Shown: piece after piece, positions 8,985 through 17,724 of the stretch
Position numbering within the stretch: the first letter of the stretch is position 1
How the letters are laid out: each line of letters starts with the position of its first letter
Source of the DNA: Microbulbifer sp. MKSA007
GTDB lineage: Bacteria > Pseudomonadota > Gammaproteobacteria > Pseudomonadales > Cellvibrionaceae
Length of the DNA stretch: 64,000 nt
Direction of reading: 5' to 3'
Assembly (NCBI GenBank): GCA_032615215.1
Contig: CP128433.1
Coordinates: 620,001-684,000, forward strand
Program-made: the position numbers and the translations under genes
Notes under the pieces: model-generated
What the model was told of the DNA's origin: nothing
The model's input: the letters and a program-made list of their open reading frames with translations, nothing else
The model's database searches: none

Positions 8985-9929
8985 ATGACCAAGAAGATAG
9001 GTTTTTTTGTTGCTGATGGATTCCAGGCTTTAGACCTCTTTGGGCCCTTGGATGCCTTTATGGAGGCTAATAGTTTCGTTAGTGAGGCCTATAAAAGTTG
9101 TTTGATAGGTTTAACCAATGCATCAGTTAAAACCACGTACGGCCAAGCCCTATCTGTGGATTTTGATATTTACCAGGATAGGGAAATTGATTACCTGGTC
9201 ATTACTGGCGGTACTGGGATGCGGCAGCTGCGCTTAAGCCCTAAGCAGGTAAATGCGCTGCGTGCAATCGCAGACAAAGCAGAGCGTGTCTTGAGTATCT
9301 GTACAGGTGCATTCTTGCTAACAGATATATTTCCGGAACAAAAGCACCGTATTACCACTCACTGGCGGCATTGCCGGCAGCTTGCCGAGCAAGCAGTCAA
9401 TTATCAGGTTGAGCAGGACCCCTTATTTATTGAAAGCGGAAAACTGTGGTCTTCAGCGGGAATTCTATCTGGAGTCGACTTGGCCCTGGAAGTGATTCGC
9501 CAGGATTATGGCAATACGATTGCGGCCAGTGTGGCTAAAGACCTGGTGGTTTATCTACAGCGCAGGGGAGGGCAGTCCCAGTACTCTGATCTGCTTAAAG
9601 TGCAATCCAGTGACAGTATGAGGCTCAATCCTCTATTGGAGTGGCTGTCGGAGAATTACCAGAAATCAATCAGCGTTTCCGATATGGCGGAGCGTATTTC
9701 TGTTAGCGATCGCCAGTTAACTCGCTTGTTCAAGCAACATCTTAATAGCACCCCCGGACATTATCTAAACCAACTCCGTTTAAACCGGGCGCGGGATTTA
9801 ATCACCTGTGAATCAGCAAGCCTTGTTCAGGTAGCTCGGCAGGTGGGGTTTGCAAGCTATGATAGCTTTCGCCGGGCTTTTTATGGCCAATTTGGAGTTT
9901 CCCCCTCATATTTCAGTAGGAATAGTTAA
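8985..9929 (+). CDS. GlxA/FtrA-type transcriptional regulator (DJ-1/PfpI + AraC HTH)
   Basis: A 314-residue two-domain regulator. Residues 1-190 form a DJ-1/PfpI-like class I amidotransferase fold, with C106 in the nucleophile-elbow context SICTGAF. Residues about 215-312 form an AraC/XylS-type DNA-binding domain with two helix-turn-helix units (SVSDMAERISVSDRQLTRLF and VQVARQVGFASYDSFRRAF). In this family the amidotransferase-like part acts as a sensor rather than an enzyme. It is convergent with an MDR dehydrogenase, a plausible but unproven target. The start is fixed by a strong GGAGGAGA upstream. Confidence 0.88.
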   Translation: MTKKIGFFVADGFQALDLFGPLDAFMEANSFVSEAYKSCLIGLTNASVKTTYGQALSVDFDIYQDREIDYLVITGGTGMRQLRLSPKQVNALRAIADKAERVLSICTGAFLLTDIFPEQKHRITTHWRHCRQLAEQAVNYQVEQDPLFIESGKLWSSAGILSGVDLALEVIRQDYGNTIAASVAKDLVVYLQRRGGQSQYSDLLKVQSSDSMRLNPLLEWLSENYQKSISVSDMAERISVSDRQLTRLFKQHLNSTPGHYLNQLRLNRARDLITCESASLVQVARQVGFASYDSFRRAFYGQFGVSPSYFSRNS

Positions 9930-9968
9930 GCCGCGCTCTCACAAGTGTCTTAGCTTTAAGAGTGCGGC
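9930..9968. terminator. Hairpin between convergent regulator and dehydrogenase genes
   Basis: GCCGCGCTCT (9930-9939) pairs with AGAGTGCGGC (9959-9968) with one mismatch, and the loop is 19 nt. It begins directly after the regulator's TAA. There is no clear U-tract, so this is a probable shared terminator at best. Confidence 0.45.
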
Positions 9969-9987
9969 GAGATTGAGAGCTACTCCA

Positions 9988-11001
9988 TTACCACTCGACG
10001 CAGATCTTGCCAAAGTGTGACCCGCTGGTCTGGTACTCAAATGCCGCAGCCAGTTCCTCCATAGGGTAAGTCTTATCAATCACTGGCTGTATCTGGTTGG
10101 CTTCCAATGCGGTGACATATTCCCGTTGATCCCTACGGCTTCCAACGATCAAGCCCTGTAACCGGGCCTGCTTGGCCATCAACAGTGCTGTGGGCACTTC
10201 TCCCGAGCGGCCCGTTAAAACACCAATCAATGAAATATGGCCGCCAACTCTGACTGAATGGATCGATTGCTCTAGTGTACCGGGGCCACCGAGCTCAATA
10301 ATATGGTCCGCACCTTTGCCTTCCGTAAGCTCCATAACCTTTTTTGACCACTGTGTATGGGTGCGATAGTTGACGCCATGATCGGCGCCTAATTTTTTAG
10401 CACGCTCCAGTTTCTCGTCGGAAGAAGAAGTAACAATAACTTTGGCCCCCAGTATTTTGGCAATCTGAATTACCGTAATAGATACTCCGCCAGTGCCTAG
10501 AGTCAATATTGTGTCGCCAGGCTTAACCTTGCCGTCTACTACCAATGCCCGCCAAGCAGTAAGGCCTGCGGTAGTAATGGTTGCCGCCTGAGCGTGGCTC
10601 CAGCCTTTTGGGGCAAGGGTAAAAGCGCTCTGATCGCGCACAACAAACTCAGCGGCCATCCCATCGATACCGTCACCAGGCGTATTGGCAAAGTTACCCA
10701 CGGAAGCCATAGGCGTACCTGCTGGCCACTGTGGGAAAAAGCACGACACAACAGAATCGCCGACCTGAAAATCGGTAACATCCTCACCGACTGCATCCAC
10801 GATACCGCCGCCATCAGACATCAGAATGCGGCCGTCTTCTGCGGGAATACCGCCGTTGGCAACCAAAAGATCGTGGAAGTTGAGGGAGGAGGCTTTAATT
10901 GCAACACGGATTTGGCCTGGGCCGGGTGCTCCCGGGCCAGCGATGTCGCTAACCGAAATATTTTCTAGTCCGCCTGGTGTTTTTAGCGCTATTACTTTCA
11001 T
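9988..11001 (-). CDS. Zinc-independent MDR-family NAD(P)-dependent alcohol dehydrogenase/quinone reductase
   Basis: A 337-residue medium-chain dehydrogenase/reductase. It has the N-terminal GroES-like catalytic domain and a Rossmann domain with GTGGVSITVIQIAKILGA near residue 170. The catalytic-zinc GHE motif and the structural-zinc cysteine cluster of classical alcohol dehydrogenases are not evident, so a quinone-reductase-like or zinc-independent activity is likely. The start at 11001 (MKVIALKT) is preferred because AGGGAAG precedes it; the 14-residue upstream extension is not family-like. Substrate is unknown. It is convergent with the GlxA-type regulator and may be controlled by it. Confidence 0.85.
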   Translation of the reverse strand: MKVIALKTPGGLENISVSDIAGPGAPGPGQIRVAIKASSLNFHDLLVANGGIPAEDGRILMSDGGGIVDAVGEDVTDFQVGDSVVSCFFPQWPAGTPMASVGNFANTPGDGIDGMAAEFVVRDQSAFTLAPKGWSHAQAATITTAGLTAWRALVVDGKVKPGDTILTLGTGGVSITVIQIAKILGAKVIVTSSSDEKLERAKKLGADHGVNYRTHTQWSKKVMELTEGKGADHIIELGGPGTLEQSIHSVRVGGHISLIGVLTGRSGEVPTALLMAKQARLQGLIVGSRRDQREYVTALEANQIQPVIDKTYPMEELAAAFEYQTSGSHFGKICVEW

Positions 11002-11260
11002 TATTTCTTCCCTATGTGTTGAGTGATAGTTCCCTATACCCAAGTGTATGGAAGTTAATCATTGAGTTTTACAGCCCTAAATTGATGTCTATGAATGAGG
11101 TCATTAGGCTGCGATGGTTATTATCTATGTCAATCACTTCCGCGATTCATAAGTCTTAGATAGACTGGGGTTAATTGTAGTGGCATATACGTAGGTAACC
11201 AGCTACCAGGCGTAATAAGCACATTTATAGCTCTTAAATACCCAAAACCGAGGTCTATCA

Positions 11261-12439
11261 ATGTATCAAATTGACAGGAATACTAATCGACTCGAGCCAC
11301 TAAAGTTGAAAAAGTTTTCTGATTTAGGCTTCCGTGAACGCGAACATCTGCAAGAGTGGTTAGCAACCAACCCCGAAGTGCTGGGTGAGGAATTGCTTAT
11401 TATTCAAAAAGAATTTGATGGTTTTAATGAGACTCGTGAACGCCTAGACCTGCTTGTCCTGGATAAACATGGTCATTTAGTAATTATTGAAAATAAACTC
11501 GATGATTCTGGACGTGATGTAGTGTGGCAAGCACTAAAGTACGCGTCCTACTGCGCCAGCTTAACAAAAAGTCAGATCATAGATATCTATCAGCGTTTTC
11601 TTGATAAAAGAGGTTGCGAGCAGAATCAAAGTGCGCGGGAACGTTTAGTGGAATTCTTTGCTGATAGGGATTTCGATGAGCTGATTTTGAACCCTGATGC
11701 TGAGCAGCGCATCATTCTTGTTGCTGCGCATTTTCGTCGAGGAGTAACTTCTACTGCACACTGGTTGATGCGTCATAACCTGCGTCTTCAGTGTATTAAG
11801 GCTGTGCCCTACGCGAAAGGGGATCAATTGTTCCTAAGTCTAGAGCAGATATTACCAATGAGAGAGGTCGAGGATTATGTGATCGGCCTGGCAGAAAAGA
11901 AGCAGGAAGAGCAGTCCAATGCTCGTGAGCTAGCTCAGCGTCACCATACACGGCGAGAGTTCTGGAAGCAGTTCATTGAAATTATGCGTGAAAGTGACTG
12001 TAGGTTGTTTGATAATGCAAATGCCGTGACTCAGAACAGTCTCCGAGGGGGATCTGGTTTGGCTAAGGTGACTTACCAAGTTGTATTGAATCAAGACACC
12101 ATCCGGGCTGAATTTATCATAGGGCGTTCGGAGCGTGATGAAAATAAATATTTGTTTGATTCTTTGTTTTCTAAAAAGAATAAAATTGAATCGCGCTTTG
12201 GTGATACTTTGGTGTGGGACCGTCTGGATAGTTATATCGGCTCCAGGGTATTTATAGAAATTTCTGCAAATGGCCACAATAAAGAAGAATGGCCGACGCT
12301 GAACACCTGGTTATGCCAGAAAATTACAAGTTTGGAAGAAGCTTTTTCTCCGGAGATTGGGCATTGCAGAGAACTTCTGAAAGCGTCTGACTACAGAGCA
12401 AAGGAACCTGTCACAATTTTAAATGAAGTTTTAGAGTGA
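11261..12439 (+). CDS. PD-(D/E)xK nuclease-like protein with C-terminal DUF4268
   Basis: A 392-residue protein. The N-terminal ~110 residues resemble NucS-type PD-(D/E)xK folds: D63 in RLDLLVLD and E77-x-K79 in VIIENKL give a complete D...ExK triad, so nuclease activity is plausible. The C-terminal ~150 residues, from RREFWKQFIEIM to the IGSRVFIE...WLCQKI block, match the DUF4268 pattern. Proteins of this plan are often annotated only as hypothetical and sometimes sit near defence genes. This one has no methylase or helicase partner in view. It lies in front of the 3' end of a tRNA gene, but no attachment repeat was found. A DNA-processing or defence role is inferred. Confidence 0.78.
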   Translation: MYQIDRNTNRLEPLKLKKFSDLGFREREHLQEWLATNPEVLGEELLIIQKEFDGFNETRERLDLLVLDKHGHLVIIENKLDDSGRDVVWQALKYASYCASLTKSQIIDIYQRFLDKRGCEQNQSARERLVEFFADRDFDELILNPDAEQRIILVAAHFRRGVTSTAHWLMRHNLRLQCIKAVPYAKGDQLFLSLEQILPMREVEDYVIGLAEKKQEEQSNARELAQRHHTRREFWKQFIEIMRESDCRLFDNANAVTQNSLRGGSGLAKVTYQVVLNQDTIRAEFIIGRSERDENKYLFDSLFSKKNKIESRFGDTLVWDRLDSYIGSRVFIEISANGHNKEEWPTLNTWLCQKITSLEEAFSPEIGHCRELLKASDYRAKEPVTILNEVLE

Positions 12440-12809
12440 AATATGGCGGCTTTATACTCCTTAAGACGTGTATAAATTTTTAAGCTTGTTGCCTCCTTTA
12501 AACTTGGTTTATGAATTCAAAAGTCAATTTCATTTGAGATAAATATATTAAGACCTCATTGTAACTTTGGGATGCAAAAAGTGAGCACTCATTTCCAAGA
12601 TTAGGAGTGGATGTTACTACACCAAAATAGAAGCTGATCTTTCGCAGCTTATCGGCAAAACTTTAAATATATATATTTTTTAACGAGTAAAGTTGCTCGA
12701 GCAACGATAAATCACGTATTTTTGATGCGAAATGGGATTGGTACCCAGTGGTTTGATTTTTTCACTAGGTCTTAAGCAAAAATCACAACGTATTGTGAGC
12801 ATAAGAAAG
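12440..12809. other. 370-bp AT-rich intergenic region with weak terminator and palindrome
   Basis: It contains an AT-rich hairpin TTTATAC (12451-12457) / GTATAAA (12470-12476) followed by TTTTT, a possible weak terminator for the DUF4268 gene. It also contains a perfect 14-bp palindrome GTTGCTCGAGCAAC at 12692-12705. No gene was recognised. Confidence 0.5.
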
Positions 12810-12886
12810 TGGTGGGCCCTCCGGGACTCGAACCCAGGACCTGCCGATTATGAGTCGGATGCTCTAACCAACTGAGCTAAGGGCCC
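12810..12886 (-). tRNA. ileX: tRNA with CAU anticodon, probably tRNA-Ile2 (ileX type)
   Basis: A complete cloverleaf on the minus strand. The acceptor stem is GGGCCC/GGGCCC, with the D-arm TAGCTCAGTTGGTTAGAGC, the anticodon loop CTCATAA (anticodon CAT), the T-arm with GGTTCGAGTCC, and an encoded CCA end (12810-12812). A CAU anticodon can mean Met or the lysidine-modified Ile2. The GGNCCCTTAGCTCAG 5' half is of the ileX kind, and in E. coli ileX also lies next to rpoD. The Ile2 call therefore rests on both sequence and neighbourhood. Decoding AUA would need TilS. Confidence 0.85.
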
Positions 12887-13079
12887 ACACATTGCTTGCG
12901 AGGATCGTTGCAAGCGGTTGGGAAAAGTACAAGATTTTCCCTTGCAAATCAATGCCTTTGTTAGCACTCAAAGCCGATATAGGCAAATTCTAGAAATCTT
13001 CTTTCCCTGTTGCTCAAGCTTTCGCCAATAACTGATCTTTATGGAATAGATGCCCACCTTGAGAGAGCTGCCAAACAGC

Positions 13080-13130
13080 TTAATTGGTTCGAGTGTCTTA
13101 ACTAGAGGCTTTAATTGGTACGACTGTCTT
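13080..13130. repeat. Pair of 20-bp direct repeats
   Basis: TTAATTGGTTCGAGTGTCTT (13080-13099) recurs as TTAATTGGTACGACTGTCTT (13111-13130), with 18 of 20 bases matching and a 31-bp period. It lies between dgkA and the tRNA. It could be a regulator-binding pair or a relic duplication. Confidence 0.6.
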
Positions 13131-13170
13131 TCTTATGCGAAATGGAGGCTAAAACCCCATACTAAAGTAT

Positions 13171-13590
13171 TTAAATCGGCAGTTTGGGGATAAGAATACA
13201 GCACCAAACCAGGAATGCAGCGAAGAGGGCGACGGCCACGGCGGCGGAGCCTGTGTCTTTAGCAATCTTGGCCAGCGGGTGTTTCTCGGGGCCGATGCGG
13301 TCCACGGTCGCCTCAATAGCGCTGTTGATAAGTTCGATTGGGAGGACAAACATCACGGCTGCAATCAATATGGCGCGCTCAGTAGGTGTCTCCCCGGCCC
13401 AGAGTGCGAGAGGCAGCATTAGGCAGGCGGCAATTACTTCCTGGCGAAAAGCCTCCTCATTGCGCCATGCAGCGACGAGCCCCTGACTGGAGTAGCTAGT
13501 GGCAGCCAGGAGGCGAGCAAACCCCTTCTTGCCGGGCTTGTTGGCAATCTCTTCAGATTTTTCCTGCTTATTCGCCATTTCTTTTTGCAT
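13171..13590 (-). CDS. dgkA: Diacylglycerol kinase (DgkA family)
   Basis: A 139-residue integral membrane kinase that phosphorylates diacylglycerol to phosphatidic acid, recycling lipid left over from membrane-derived oligosaccharide synthesis. The family signature ELINSAIEATVDRIG, followed by AKDTGSAAV, is intact, and three membrane helices are recognisable (about 50-65, 75-95 and 118-136). The N-terminal ~25 residues are a lysine-rich extension relative to the 122-residue E. coli enzyme. AGGAGATA precedes the ATG. It lies downstream of the rpoD terminator on the same strand, so it must use its own promoter or read-through. Confidence 0.93.
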   Translation of the reverse strand: MQKEMANKQEKSEEIANKPGKKGFARLLAATSYSSQGLVAAWRNEEAFRQEVIAACLMLPLALWAGETPTERAILIAAVMFVLPIELINSAIEATVDRIGPEKHPLAKIAKDTGSAAVAVALFAAFLVWCCILIPKLPI

Positions 13591-13642
13591 GCTTATCTCC
13601 TGCTTTCACTAAGCCTGCGTGGGGAGGTCATCTTTATGTCAT

Positions 13643-13669
13643 AAAAAAAGCCCGGTTGAACCGGGCTTT
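13643..13669 (-). terminator. rpoD terminator
   Basis: On the minus strand, GCCCGG and CCGGGC (13650-13655 and 13661-13666) form a tight stem flanked by AAA/TTT pairs and followed by seven T. It lies 10 nt past the rpoD stop codon. Confidence 0.9.
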
Positions 13670-13679
13670 AGTCTAGCGC

Positions 13680-15548
13680 TTACTCGTCGAGGAAGCTGCG
13701 TAAATGCTCCGACCTGGAGGGGTGTCGCAGTTTGCGCAATGCTTTCGCTTCGATCTGACGGATACGCTCGCGGGTTACGTCAAACTGTTTGCCCACCTCT
13801 TCCAGAGTGTGGTCGGTATTCATATCAATACCGAAACGCATACGCAGTACCTTGGCTTCACGGGCGGTGAGGCCGGAGAGTACGGAGCGGGTAGCGTCGT
13901 GCAGGCCAGTTTGAGTGGCGGTATCCACCGGCGAGGATTGATTTTGGTCCTCGATAAAGTCACCCAGATGGGAGTCTTCGTCGTCGCCGATAGGCGTCTC
14001 CATGGAGATCGGCTCTTTGGCGATCTTGAGGACTTTGCGCACCTTGTCTTCCGGCATTTCCATGCGCTCGCCCAGTTCTTCCGGAGTGGGCTCGCGACCC
14101 ATTTCCTGCAGCATCTGGCGGCTGATACGGTTGAGCTTATTAATAGTCTCAATCATATGTACCGGAATACGGATGGTACGGGCCTGGTCTGCAATAGAGC
14201 GGGTAATGGCCTGGCGAATCCACCAGGTGGCATAAGTGGAGAACTTGTAACCGCGGCGGTACTCGAACTTATCCACAGCCTTCATCAAGCCGATGTTGCC
14301 CTCTTGGATCAGGTCCAGGAATTGCAGGCCGCGGTTGGTATACTTCTTGGCGATAGAGATAACCAGACGCAGGTTGGCTTCGACCATCTCTTTCTTGGCG
14401 CGGCGTGAACGGGCCTCACCAATGGACATGCGGCGGTTGATCTCTTTGATCTGGCCTACGTCCAGCTTAGCGCGCTCCTGGAACTGGGCCAGTTTGCGCT
14501 GGGCGCGAACAACTTCGTCTACGACGTGGCGCAGGGCATCGGAGTAATCGCGCTTTTTCTTGATGATTGCGGGAATCCAATCATCATTGGTCTCGTTGCC
14601 GGGGAATTCCTTGATAAAGGTCTTGCGCGGCATGCGGGCGCGTTTGATACACATGGCCATAACCACGCGCTCTTGCTCGCGCACGCTGTCGAGTACGTAG
14701 CGAACTTCGCCGTACAGCGGATCGAACTGGCGGGGAGCCAGTTTAAAGAAGCGGAATACATCGCCAACGGCTTCTAGGGCCTGGCCAGCTTCTTTGGAAT
14801 CGCGACCGTGGGCGGCGATGGCTTCGTCGGCAGCTTTCTGTGCGGCGATCAGCGCGTTCATGCGCTCGGCGAGCTCTTCGGGGTCGATACCGCCGGTAGC
14901 TTCCTCTTCTTCTTCGCTGCTGTCGTCATCGCTGTCGTCGTCTTCGGCGTCGTCATCGGAATCTGATGACTCCGGCGCGCTGGCAGCGGCGGCGGCTTGG
15001 CCGGCCTGGGCTCCGGGCGGTACCTCGTCGGCGGGGTCGAGCCAACCGGAGATAATATCGGGGATGCGGCGCTCTTCTTTTTCGATCAGAGCGTACTCAT
15101 CGATGATCTGCTGCACTGCACCCGGCCAGTAGGCCAGGGCGGCCATCAGTTCGCGCAGGCCCTCTTCGATACGCTTGGCAATGGCGATCTCGCCTTCGCG
15201 CGTGAGCAGCTCTACGGTGCCCATTTCGCGCATATACATGCGTACTGGATCGGTGGTTCGGCCTACGTCGGACTCTACGGCTGCCAGGGCAGCGGCAGCT
15301 TCGGCTGCGGCGATTTCATCAGCGGAGCTGTCGCCTTCAGCCATCAACAACTCTTCGGCATCCGGTGCGGTTTCAAACACCTTGATGCCCATGTCGTTGA
15401 TCATGCCAATAATGTCTTCCACCTGATCGGGATCGGAAATATCTTCCGGTAGGTGGTCATTTACCTCGGCATAGGTCAGATAGCCCTGCTCTTTACCGCG
15501 GGCGATCAGTTCCTTAATGCGGGACTGTTGCTGGGTTTTGTCGGTCAT
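13680..15548 (-). CDS. rpoD: RNA polymerase primary sigma factor RpoD (sigma-70)
   Basis: A 622-residue housekeeping sigma factor. Region 1.1 is N-terminal. Region 2 contains the core-binding and melting motifs (YATWWIRQAITRSIADQART), and region 4.2 contains the -35 reading HTH (VTRERIRQIEAKALRKLRHP). The non-conserved region between 1.2 and 2 carries a highly acidic run rich in D, E and S around residues 195-220, next to an Ala-rich segment. The ATG at 15548 (MTDKTQQQ) is chosen over an in-frame TTG two codons upstream because AGGG precedes it. It is the last gene of the rpsU-yqeY-dnaG-rpoD group and has its own promoter elements in the 190-bp gap after dnaG. Confidence 0.98.
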   Translation of the reverse strand: MTDKTQQQSRIKELIARGKEQGYLTYAEVNDHLPEDISDPDQVEDIIGMINDMGIKVFETAPDAEELLMAEGDSSADEIAAAEAAAALAAVESDVGRTTDPVRMYMREMGTVELLTREGEIAIAKRIEEGLRELMAALAYWPGAVQQIIDEYALIEKEERRIPDIISGWLDPADEVPPGAQAGQAAAAASAPESSDSDDDAEDDDSDDDSSEEEEEATGGIDPEELAERMNALIAAQKAADEAIAAHGRDSKEAGQALEAVGDVFRFFKLAPRQFDPLYGEVRYVLDSVREQERVVMAMCIKRARMPRKTFIKEFPGNETNDDWIPAIIKKKRDYSDALRHVVDEVVRAQRKLAQFQERAKLDVGQIKEINRRMSIGEARSRRAKKEMVEANLRLVISIAKKYTNRGLQFLDLIQEGNIGLMKAVDKFEYRRGYKFSTYATWWIRQAITRSIADQARTIRIPVHMIETINKLNRISRQMLQEMGREPTPEELGERMEMPEDKVRKVLKIAKEPISMETPIGDDEDSHLGDFIEDQNQSSPVDTATQTGLHDATRSVLSGLTAREAKVLRMRFGIDMNTDHTLEEVGKQFDVTRERIRQIEAKALRKLRHPSRSEHLRSFLDE

Positions 15549-15587
15549 GCACAACCCTGAATTCTGGGAATGAAAATACGGGACAAA

Positions 15588-15620
15588 GACGCGGGATTAT
15601 AGCGTATTTGCACTAGCAAT
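15588..15620 (-). promoter_or_regulatory. Sigma-70 -10 element upstream of rpoD
   Basis: A perfect TATAAT on the minus strand (15596-15601) would place transcription start near 15588, 40 nt before the rpoD ATG. The best -35 candidate (TGGTTA at 18-nt spacing) is poor. A TTGACA further upstream is too distant to pair with it. Confidence 0.5.
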
Positions 15621-15703
15621 AACCACTCTAGCTGTCAAGTAACGGCGTAGGTGCGATGTTTAGGGTGCTGGGGTTCCTGATCCCGCCCGGCGGGGGTGAG
15701 TGA

Positions 15704-15731
15704 ATATAGTGCTGAGCCCGCAGTTTTCAAG
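15704..15731 (-). promoter_or_regulatory. Candidate heat-shock (sigma-32) promoter for rpoD
   Basis: On the minus strand CTTGAAA (15725-15731) is followed after 13 nt by CACTATAT (15704-15711), resembling the sigma-32 pattern CTTGAAA/CCCCATNT. It lies just beyond the dnaG stop. E. coli also has a heat-shock promoter ahead of rpoD, there inside dnaG. Confidence 0.4.
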
Positions 15732-15744
15732 GGGTTGGCGCTTA

Positions 15745-17709
15745 TTAATTCTGCTTTTTTCGCCAATTGGCTAATAGAGCCAGTTGTTCTTCGGGGCTCA
15801 ACTGGGCGCTGTTCTTGAGTTGATCGAGTAAATCGCGGTTGCGCTGCTTGTCTGCAGCTTGTTTAAGGCGCTGCAGACAGTCGTTAAATTCGGTGTGCGG
15901 ATCGTATTCCAGGTTGCTGTCATCCTGGGCGAGTTGCCGCGCTACCGATACCAGTGGAGAAATAGCGAGCTTGGCCAGGGTGTCGCAAGATTCTGCGCTG
16001 TGGTGTGCACGCCAGTGGCCGATCAATTGATAGAAATTTAATTGGGGGCGGCTTTTGTACAGCTCTACCAGCTGGATAAACAATGCCAGGTCTGCATTGC
16101 CCTTGATGGGGAACTGCTGTGGATTTTCGATTTGTGCCGCCAGCTCCGGATGGTGCAATAGCAGGGCGATCAGCATGCGCTCTGGCGGCAGGAGATATTG
16201 GCTCTGGCGGCGCGGACTGTCGTAACTCGGTGCTGCACTTTCACTGAAGTTGTTGTCGCGCTGCCAGGGTTCCGGCGGTGTGCGGTGCTCCAGCTCCTCG
16301 TGAGGGGAGGGTGCTTGGCTTGGATCTCCCTGTGCAGCTGTAGGTTGCGGGTGAGGCTGTTGTGGCGCGCGAGCTTTTTCTGTGCGGATAACCTCTTGCA
16401 GGGTTTCCTTGTCGAGTCCGGTGCGCGAGGCCAGTTGTTGGAACATCAGCTGGCGGTAGACGCCATCGGGCAGCAGGTCCAGCAGGGGAGCGGCGAGTTT
16501 GGACAGGCGCGCGCGGCCGTCCATGGTCTGCAGGTTGATATCTTCGCTCAGTAGGTCGAAGAGAAAATCTTCCAGCGGTAGGGATTGCTCCTTAATTAAC
16601 TGCTGGAAACGTTCACCGCCCAGTTGGCGTACCAGGGTGTCCGGGTCCTCGCCTTCCGGCAGCAGCAGGAAGCGCAGGCTGCGCCCGTCCTGCATCTGCG
16701 GCAGGGCCGACTCCAAAGCTCGGCGGGCGGCGGCGCGGCCGGCGCGGTCGCCGTCAAAGCAAAACAGCAGTTCCGAGGTGTGGCGGAAGGCGAGTTGAAT
16801 ATGGTCTTCGCCACAAGCGGTACCCAGGGTGGCGACGGCGCAGCGGATATCGAACTGGGCCAGGGCCACCACATCCATATAGCCTTCAACCACAATCAAG
16901 CGCTCTAAATTGCGGTTGGCCTGGCGCGCTTCCCACAGGCCGTAGAGTTCGCGGCTCTTGTGGAAAATCGGGGTTTCCGGGGAGTTCAGGTACTTGGGTT
17001 TGTCGTCGCCCAGTACCCGCCCGCCAAAGGCGATGGCGCGCCCGCGCTGGTCGCGGATCGGGAAAATAATACGGTTGCGGAAGCGGTCGTAGTGGTGGCG
17101 CGCGTTGGGCTTGGTGTTGCCATCACTGTCCTGGCGGCGAATGGCCAGGCCTGCCAGTTCCAGTTGATCCGCTTTCTCGGGGGTATCGGCTAATGCATTG
17201 AGCAGGTTGTCCCAGCCCGGGGGCGCAAGGCCGATACCAAAGTCCCGGGCAATCTCACCGGAGAGGCCGCGATTGCGCAAGTAGGCTACCGCATTGCCTG
17301 CGGCGGGGTGGTTGCGCAACTGTTCACGGTAGTAGTCGGCGGCTTTCTCTGTGAGCTGGTAGAGAGTTTGACTCTCCCGCTGACGCTTTTCTTGCCCAGG
17401 TGCCAGTTGCTCCCTGGGAACTTCCAGTCCACGGGTGGCCGCGAGTTTTTCCACCGCTTCGGGGAAGGGCAGGCGGTCGTACTCCATCAGGAAGCCGATG
17501 GCATTGCCATTGGCGCCGCAGCCGAAGCAGTAATAAAACTGCTTGTCCGCACTCACGGTAAACGATGGGGTTTTCTCGTCGTGGAAGGGGCAGCAGGCAG
17601 AGTAGTTTTTGCCGGTTTTACGCAGCTTGACCCGGCTGTCCACCAGCTCGACGATATCTGCCCTTGCGAGCAGATCGTCTATAAAGTGCTGGGGTATCTT
17701 GCCGGCCAT
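15745..17709 (-). CDS. dnaG: DNA primase DnaG
   Basis: A 654-residue primase that makes RNA primers at the replication fork and interacts with DnaB helicase. The N-terminal zinc-binding domain is seen as CPFHDEKTPSF and YYCFGCG (about residues 40-65). The catalytic TOPRIM core includes IVVEGYMDVVAL (about 265) and FCFDGDRAGRAAA (about 310). A Pro/Gln-rich linker (about 435-490) leads to the C-terminal helicase-binding domain. It starts 15 nt after yqeY ends, so the two are cotranscribed. The length is usual for gammaproteobacteria, slightly above the 581 of E. coli because of the linker. Confidence 0.97.
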   Translation of the reverse strand: MAGKIPQHFIDDLLARADIVELVDSRVKLRKTGKNYSACCPFHDEKTPSFTVSADKQFYYCFGCGANGNAIGFLMEYDRLPFPEAVEKLAATRGLEVPREQLAPGQEKRQRESQTLYQLTEKAADYYREQLRNHPAAGNAVAYLRNRGLSGEIARDFGIGLAPPGWDNLLNALADTPEKADQLELAGLAIRRQDSDGNTKPNARHHYDRFRNRIIFPIRDQRGRAIAFGGRVLGDDKPKYLNSPETPIFHKSRELYGLWEARQANRNLERLIVVEGYMDVVALAQFDIRCAVATLGTACGEDHIQLAFRHTSELLFCFDGDRAGRAAARRALESALPQMQDGRSLRFLLLPEGEDPDTLVRQLGGERFQQLIKEQSLPLEDFLFDLLSEDINLQTMDGRARLSKLAAPLLDLLPDGVYRQLMFQQLASRTGLDKETLQEVIRTEKARAPQQPHPQPTAAQGDPSQAPSPHEELEHRTPPEPWQRDNNFSESAAPSYDSPRRQSQYLLPPERMLIALLLHHPELAAQIENPQQFPIKGNADLALFIQLVELYKSRPQLNFYQLIGHWRAHHSAESCDTLAKLAISPLVSVARQLAQDDSNLEYDPHTEFNDCLQRLKQAADKQRNRDLLDQLKNSAQLSPEEQLALLANWRKKQN

Positions 17710-17724
17710 GGGGATTCGCTCAGC

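Noticed and set aside
12810..12830. Attachment site at the tRNA 3' end
   Set aside because: No second copy of the tRNA 3' sequence was found by eye to the left; no integrase in the window.
12810..12886. tRNA-Met (elongator) reading of the CAU anticodon
   Set aside because: The GGNCCCTTAGCTC acceptor/D-arm and the rpoD neighbourhood match ileX better; not fully excluded.
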